Shown here: positions 58,121-64,000 of the stretch, piece after piece | How positions within the stretch are numbered: the first letter of the stretch is position 1 | Layout of the letters: every line of letters starts with the position of its first letter | NCBI GenBank assembly: GCA_028274465.1 | Contig: CM051456.1 | Span: forward strand, 7,937,545-8,001,544 | Length of the DNA stretch: 64,000 nt | Source: Plantago ovata | Lineage: Eukaryota; Streptophyta; Magnoliopsida; Lamiales; Plantaginaceae | Reading direction: 5' to 3' | The notes under the pieces: generated by a model | The model's input: only the letters and a program-made list of their open reading frames with translations | Told to the model about the DNA's origin: nothing | The model's database searches: none | Program-made: the position numbers and the translations under genes

Positions 58121-61059
58121 TTATATATGACATGGGCTAAATTGTATATTTTGTCCATCAGAATTAGCAGAAGGGAGTTCTGCACATGCTTTCTCAACAT
58201 CACCTTGTTGCTGGAAAACTCTGATCTTCTCCCTTTCCTCCTCTTTAGTCTTTCCCCATAGCACAAAATATAGCCCTCCAACCAGTAAAACTGCTCCCAA
58301 AAGACTGCACATATAGAAAAAATACATGTGAATTAATACGCAGTATTAACTATTTACGCTCTATTTTATAATACCTCCGTCCAGGTCAAAGCTTCCCGTT
58401 TCGTTTTGTTGACTTTTTTCGATTTGCAAATTACTTATAAATCATATAGGAGAAAAAAATGAAAAAATTTATATTAAAATAGTACAAATATCAAACTATT
58501 TTATTATAATTTTTATAAATTTTTTATTCGATTTGATTTAGAAATAATTTACGACTCAAAAATGGTCAACAAAACAAAATGGGAAACATTTGACTGGATG
58601 GAGAGGGAGTATATTATTTTGTGCAATGCTACCCGTACTCAGCCTACAAGTACGGAGATGGACTAAAATGCGGATCGAACGTGGAATTACCTTCCAAAAC
58701 TAATAATTTCTCCCAGGATGAATGAGGAAACAATGATGGTAATGACAAGAATCAATGGTGTAGTCATGGCTAGATAAACTGGACCTTTCTTCTCAACCAC
58801 AAATGCTTGGAGATAAAATGATACACCAGTCACCACTATACCCTATATAACACCAAAAATTACACCAATTTAAACATTTTGAATAACCTTTTTTTTTTAA
58901 ATACACAAAATGGACATTAAGTAAAGGCTTACACAATAGACTACTGAAAGAAGTTGGACATTCCATCCGAGTTTCCACAAACTAGGGTCTCTGGCAAATG
59001 GAATCGCAACAATGAATGATTGAATCGTGCTCATAAGGCATTGCAGTGTCGTCAACATCAACTTTGAAGGATAACTCTTTAGAACTCGACCCTACAAATT
59101 TCACGTATAGAGCTAGTAGTTAGAACTTAGAACTATTGCTCCGTGAAGATGAGGATCATGTTGCACATATGAAATCACATGCTCAACATAATTTTTTGGA
59201 GACAACAAAATCAAATATTGTACCTTGAAATGAAAGCATGATATATTGATGTGACATGTAATACTAGCTAGTTACATAGGAAAAGACTAATGCATGCACT
59301 AAAAATGGAAATATAATAAGCATATATACCTGAAGAACAAGCCACAAAGCCCAACTGATATTGCTAAAGAGCATTAGGAAAACACCCTTAATCCAAGTAA
59401 TGACTGAAGGGACTTGGTTTTGTGCTTGATGCAAATGGCTGTTTATCAAGTGATGGTGCACCAATATTTTCAATAAAGGGCCCCTGTAAAATGCCATTAT
59501 TGCTACTCCACCCAAGCAAAGTGTGACTCCTGCAATTTTCATGATCCCTGGGCTTGTCCTCAGATTCAACTTCTCCATCCTGAAAATGACATCTTAACTT
59601 TCAACTTTCAAGCAAATTAAGGTACTGTTTGTCAACCAACTAAAAACCTGTCAGCTTTTTGTCCAACTGTGAACTAATTAATTTTCCAAGATCCAACTTA
59701 ATTAACTTCTCTAAATATATTCTACTTTTAATCAGCTTATGATCATTATAAATATAATCACTCATACTAAAATTTAAATTGTTTATATAACTCCATATGT
59801 AGTTCTCAAGTCTCTCAACACAAGCTTTCTACAGGCACATATCAGCCATCAATTTTTCCTTCTTCTCCCTATTATGGGAAATGTGAATTCCTTTAAGCAA
59901 ATGCTTTTATCTTTACAGAACTGTCTTTTCCCTTTCTTCCTTTATACAGGATTCATTTCCAAATCAATATATCTAGTCTAGTGACTCTAGTCCACAAAAA
60001 TACTAAAGTGTAAGGATGCAATTCAAGAGTGAAGAAAGAAAGAAAAATGACTGTAAAATTCTACTATAAACCTGGGTCTAGTCTATGAGTAATTTCATAG
60101 ACCATATGATTTAAAATCATCTGCGTCACATTTTCTTATTCCCCCCTAATTAACGTTCTTCATTATAAGTATACTTTTAACACTCTAGAAAGAAAATATC
60201 CGTATCCTTTTAGAAGTGCAGGAAGAATCAAAGCGTTGGATCCAATCATTTAGTTTCATCTTTAGTCATCACCATCCATTATTTTGTACTAATGCTTGCT
60301 TACATATTTCCATGTAAAGAACCTTTTCTATCAAAATAATGTTGTGACAAGGAACGCGGTCCAAAAAGAAGTTAAAGACTATAGTACTTCGCATAATTTA
60401 ATTAATATTTGTCAATGATGATTAATTAGTTACAGTGTGTACCTTAAGATAACGGCAAGAAAGAAAGTAATAACAGGCAGACTATTGGCAATTGCAGCTC
60501 CCATAGATGCAGATGTATACTTTAATCCCACTCCAACAATATCTAAGCTCATAGTGATCCTGCATAAACATTTAAGCACATATATTTCAGTAAATATTGT
60601 TAAGATGCCAATAGTAAAGAACTGCTTACTAAATGCTAGGCGTGTAACTGCTGATAGGAATCAATTTTCAGGAAAAAAAGCAAATGACCGTACCCGAATA
60701 GTGCAAGCATAAAAATCTTGACGAAGATTGAGAATGTCATTGGCGGAGCTGTTTTCCTGCAAGTTAAACCGAGCACGTATATTATGTACATTGCAGTAGT
60801 CCAGTACTTTTTTTTTTCTTCTGGAAAAGGTAAAATTTTATTCAGGATCAACACGGAAAGATGAGCATGCGTGGAGATAGTAGTACCGTTCGAGGAAGAA
60901 GGCAATGGGGAGTAAGAAGAGAGTGGCAAAAGCTTGTCTATAGAACACAAACACAAAAGTGTTCATGCCAACATCGAATGCAATTTTAGTGAGCAAGAAA
61001 TATCCTGAATATATTGATTGTATGCCAACAACTGCAAGAAAAGGCTTGTTTCCCACCAT
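58121..61059 (-). CDS. WAT1-related (EamA/DMT, UMAMIT-type) transporter
   Basis: Seven exons join in phase: 60887-61059, 60694-60756, 60443-60559, 59330-59579, 58933-59091, 58691-58842, 58121-58304, for 365 residues, the family norm. N-terminal half: AVVGIQSIYSGYFLLTKIAF, FVFVFYRQAFATLFLLPIAF, GLKYTSASMGAAIANSLPVI. C-terminal half: VFLMLFSNISWALWLVLQ, GIVVTGVSFYLQAFVVEKKG, LAMTTPLILVITIIVSSFIL, LLGAVLLVGGLYFVLWGK, then a short acidic cytosolic tail. Ten membrane helices in two EamA repeats are expected. Relatives move auxin, amino acids or other small molecules across vacuolar or plasma membranes; the substrate is not readable. It has the same seven-exon layout as the transporter at 31-33 kb but diverged sequence, so the duplication is old. 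Intron 6 carries a Stowaway MITE and intron 1 a LINE-like tail. Confidence 0.93.
58374..58610. mobile_element. Stowaway MITE in transporter intron 6
   Basis: Left end CCTCCGTCCAGGTCAAAGC...TTTTGTTGAC and right end GTCAACAAAACAAAATGGG...GGATGGAGAGGGAG form an inverted repeat of about 45 bp with TA on both sides. About 237 bp, noncoding. Confidence 0.8.
60808..60880 (-). mobile_element. Tiny LINE 3' tail in transporter intron 1
   Basis: On the minus strand GATCCTGAATAAAATTTTACC runs into CTTTTCCAGAAGAAAAAAAAA, the pattern of a LINE 3' UTR with poly-A. It fills most of the 130-bp intron. No clear target duplication. Confidence 0.45.
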
Positions 61060-61775
61060 TTTTTGCTCTCTGTTCTCCAAATTAATGAATATGTGAAAGT
61101 GTGTTTGTACGTAGAATGAGGAAGATTGGTGGAGTTTAAATAGAGGTTTAAAGGAAGGTGAGTGTAGAAAAGAAACCCAAAGTATCAATAAAGATAAAGA
61201 ATAGATAAAGAATCCTGTGAAAGCTACGCCACCGTGCCTTTCGTTTTGGCTTAATTATTTGAAGGGTTCCTTCAATTTGAGGAAAAAACAGTGGAAATTC
61301 TTGATTTCCAACATGTGATACTGATAACACTTTGGAAATTTTATAATTTTGTTCAACTAAATAAGGTTATGTCATGCTCTGCTATATCATCTTTACCTAC
61401 GGACCAACTTATGAGTTACCATGATTTTATAAAATGAATTTATTTAAATTTATTTGTAATATAAAATATAAGTAAACAAATATAAACCTTCATGTTTACT
61501 ATATATATAGTCTATATTGTTAGCTCCGATAAAAATTAGACAAGTCATTTAGCAACTAACCTTTCCATCGCTTAGACATATTTCAGGGCAAAGGAGAAAG
61601 AAACAATAATAAATGAACCCAAAAAACCCACTACGGCACCAACCTCTTCTTTCACACCACCGGCGCGGCTTCCACTGCCATTCCCTCTCCTAAATTATCG
61701 TCTACATCGCTCTGGAGAAAGACAAAATTTGAGAATTCATCATCTTCAACATAATGCCGTGCTTACGATATACTA
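61060..61775. other. Transporter promoter and intergenic DNA
   Basis: Upstream region of the minus-strand transporter. AT-rich with no other feature. Confidence 0.4.
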
Positions 61776-61997
61776 ACTCCGTTTCATTAATAACTTCCTA
61801 AGAGGACTATTCATCGCGACCTTTGACCACGTATAACTCCCAAATTACATTAGATAAAAGTATAATAAAATTATATTATAAAATTAATGGTTTTCATAAT
61901 TAACTTTTAATTTATATTAATACAGTTTAATTTAAAAGTTATACGTGGTCAAAGGTCGCGATGAATAGTCCCCTTAAGAAGTTATTAATGAAACGGA
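61776..61997. mobile_element. Foldback MITE with about 65-bp near-perfect terminal repeats
   Basis: CTCCGTTTCATTAATAACTT...CGACCTTTGACCACGTATAA is mirrored by TTATACGTGGTCAAAGGTCG...AAGTTATTAATGAAACGGA with only a few mismatches, and TA flanks both ends. The AT-rich core is about 90 bp. A Stowaway-type element that would fold into a long hairpin. Confidence 0.88.
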
Positions 61998-62110
61998 TAC
62001 GTAAATTCTTGCAAAATGCAAGTTTTTCCACCCAATTTTTTTTCGCTAGCATATTTATTTGATTACCCTTTGATTAAATTTCTTAATTCCTATATAACGT
62101 TATTGTTATA

Positions 62111-62340
62111 CTCCCTATGTTCCAAACTAAATTTTTTAAGGTTGAACTTTTTCGAACTTTGACCACAAATTATTACTACATTATACAGTAAATAATAATA
62201 ATAAAATTATATTATAAAAGAAAATCAAATATATTTTTCTAATATCTATTATATACTAAAATCATATGTAATATAAAACAATTTCCGATTAAAGTTCGAA
62301 AAAAATCAACCTGATAAAGTTTAATTTGAAAGAGAGGGAG
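62111..62340. mobile_element. Stowaway MITE
   Basis: Starts CTCCCTATGTTCCAAACTAA and ends TTTAATTTGAAAGAGAGGGAG, 230 bp, with TA target duplications at 62109-62110 and 62341-62342. Imperfect inverted ends. Confidence 0.82.
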
Positions 62341-62681
62341 TAATCACTCTTACTCTTCAATCCTGATGGCATTAACGTAAGAGAAATCTTAGCAAGATAA
62401 TATTTGGATTGGTAGCTTCATCTGCCACGATGACTTTTTTTTTGACTTTGTTGGTGCTTAGTGCTTACCATCAAAGTTCATATATTCATTCTTATTCCAT
62501 AGTTTCTTGTGAAATTTCAGATGATCAATAGGCCATTTAAGCCAATGGACTGGAGTATATTGGGGTGATACAGTTGGGAAGAAGATGACGGCGGTCAGTG
62601 GTTTGGATTTTGTTTTACTTTCTCTCTTTTCCCAAATTATATATATTTAAGTGAATGAAAAAGAGATCAATAGTCTTCTTT

Positions 62682-62747
62682 TTTTAGGAAAAGGATTTTC
62701 ATTGAAATAAAATCGTCACCCATCTGGGTTTACAAAAATAAACGCAG
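62682..62747 (-). mobile_element. 66-bp LINE tail with 14-bp target duplication
   Basis: A minus-strand fragment ending in ATTTCAATGAAAATCC and an A-rich tail is flanked by CAATAGTCTTCTTT on both sides (62668-62681 and 62748-62761). Long direct repeats plus an A tail are the mark of target-primed reverse transcription. Severely 5'-truncated. Confidence 0.78.
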
Positions 62748-62828
62748 CAATAGTCTTCTTTAAAATAAAAATAAAAATTAATAGTGTTGCTTGTTGAATA
62801 ACGTGTCCGTGTATTATTGAAGCTAACA

Positions 62829-63141
62829 GACTTTTTGTTTTTTTAAACGCCAAAACTTTATTCCAATAACAACACTATACAAAGGAAACAAAGTGCACAA
62901 AACTTGCACCACCAAAATACAACCCAAAACACAAAATGGCCCCAAAACAAACGAATAAACCCAACCCCATGAAAGTTATGGACGGAGCGAATTTTGACCA
63001 CCATTATCCTCTAGTCTATCTCCCTACGAACAAGAAGCCAAGAGTCCAAAGGTAACGAGTTCAACAAAAAGAACTCTAGCCAAGACCGGAATGGTTGAAT
63101 ATCACATGTTGTTAGTTTAGATATATAACGAAGCAAAATTG
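62829..63141 (-). mobile_element. 5'-truncated LINE 3' end with 14-bp target duplication
   Basis: On the minus strand the insert ends TTGGAATAAAGTTTTGGCGT followed by an A-rich tail (seen as T-rich at 62831-62843). TATTGAAGCTAACA flanks it at 62815-62828 and 63142-63155. The roughly 300-bp body is LINE 3' UTR-like with no reverse transcriptase. Confidence 0.82.
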
Positions 63142-63155
63142 TATTGAAGCTAACA

Positions 63156-64000
63156 TAATAAACATGCAAGTTAACGGTAGATCTCAAGCGAAACTGGATA
63201 ATTTCAAAAAAAAAAAAACATAGTAAATTTTCAAAAAGTGAAGTGATGCCAACATATGGAATTTTTAGGAAAATGAATATTTTTCTGGAAAATCATATTC
63301 TTTCTTTTCTTGAACTTTTTTTCCCTCCACTTTGTTGAAATATCACACAACGTTTGAGATAAAATTTGAAAGTCACATTTTGTTCAAGTTGGATACCTGT
63401 TTTTCCCTTACCAAAGTTTGTGCTGTTTTTTAGCACACGATAATTCAACTCCAGAATACGGTATAATGGCGTAAATCCATTTGGTATTGGCTAGCGACTT
63501 TCCATGGTTTAATAAGAATAAAAATTTTAAAAATTAAAAATTAAAAAAATCACCTAATTAGATAATTGAAGCCGTAACCCTTTAATTAATTACATACTAT
63601 CTTAAGCTAGCTCCAACACTATTTCAAATACTTTAGTCGAAATGTATAGTCATGTGAAAAATATCATTTGTGGAGACTGGAGAGTGGCATGTGGGTGAGT
63701 GGGTGAAAATTATGTGAGATATTGCGTGTGTTTAGTTAATAGTTACAAAAGTGCACTTTCATTTTGGCTTTACTTTCGAAGTGGCGAAGCTAGATAAGCT
63801 ATTCATGCTTAGTTAATTTGGTGTAATTAGTAACAACATGATGATGATTAAGATTGGATACGATAATACGATATGATGATAGGTGTCTTTTTGGAATTTC
63901 GTGTAGGGGATTGATTGACAATAGAGGGTGATGAGTCAGGTTACTGGTAAGTTGGACTTCCATCTTAAAATTTAGGTTTCCTCGTTTTACCTTTCTACAC
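63156..64000. other. Intergenic, no gene seen
   Basis: AT-rich DNA up to the window end with no supported gene or repeat. Confidence 0.4.

Overview
This is a nuclear window from a flowering plant, almost certainly a eudicot. The genes have many short exons with GT-AG introns, the intergenic DNA is AT-rich, and plant-restricted families (WSD acyltransferases, WAT1-related transporters, KIN-7 kinesins with a NACK-type tail) sit among plant Stowaway MITEs, SINEs, Helitron-like ends and copia elements. The species cannot be named from the sequence. There is no tRNA, rRNA, CRISPR or operon structure.

Layout. 0.5-7 kb: a tandem pair of WSD1-like wax ester synthase/acyltransferase genes on the minus strand; the first lacks its last three exons inside the window, the second is complete. 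7-13.8 kb: repeat-rich DNA with a MITE end, a Helitron-like element, an unclassified dispersed repeat, and a composite element carrying an 862-bp gutted copia. 13.8-14.2 kb: a broken CRINKLY4-related fragment. 15-21 kb (minus): a small plant-specific unknown gene and a WSS1/SprT-type DNA-protein crosslink protease. 24.4-29.7 kb (plus): a 13-exon KIN-7 kinesin. 31.1-32.9 kb (plus): a WAT1-related transporter with one apparent frameshift. 36.6-44.4 kb (minus): CDC20, whose third intron holds a 5.9-kb copia retrotransposon with identical LTRs and a perfect 5-bp target duplication. 50.2-52.6 kb (minus): an acidic Glu/Ala/Lys-rich protein with a probable lipid-anchored N terminus and two apparent frameshifts. 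55.7-57.5 kb: a large LTR with a nested SINE. 58.1-61.1 kb (minus): a second, intact WAT1-related transporter. 61-64 kb: MITEs and two tiny LINE tails with 14-bp target duplications.

The genes do not form a pathway. CDC20 (APC/C activator) and WSS1 (crosslink repair) relate to cell division and genome maintenance, KIN-7 is a microtubule motor, the WSD pair to surface lipids, and the WAT1 pair to vacuolar or plasma-membrane small-molecule transport. I found no convincing undescribed system. The most notable signals are the very young copia insertion with non-canonical LTR ends, the window-wide set of small, mostly single-base frame losses (possible consensus errors), and several unexplained duplicated noncoding blocks.
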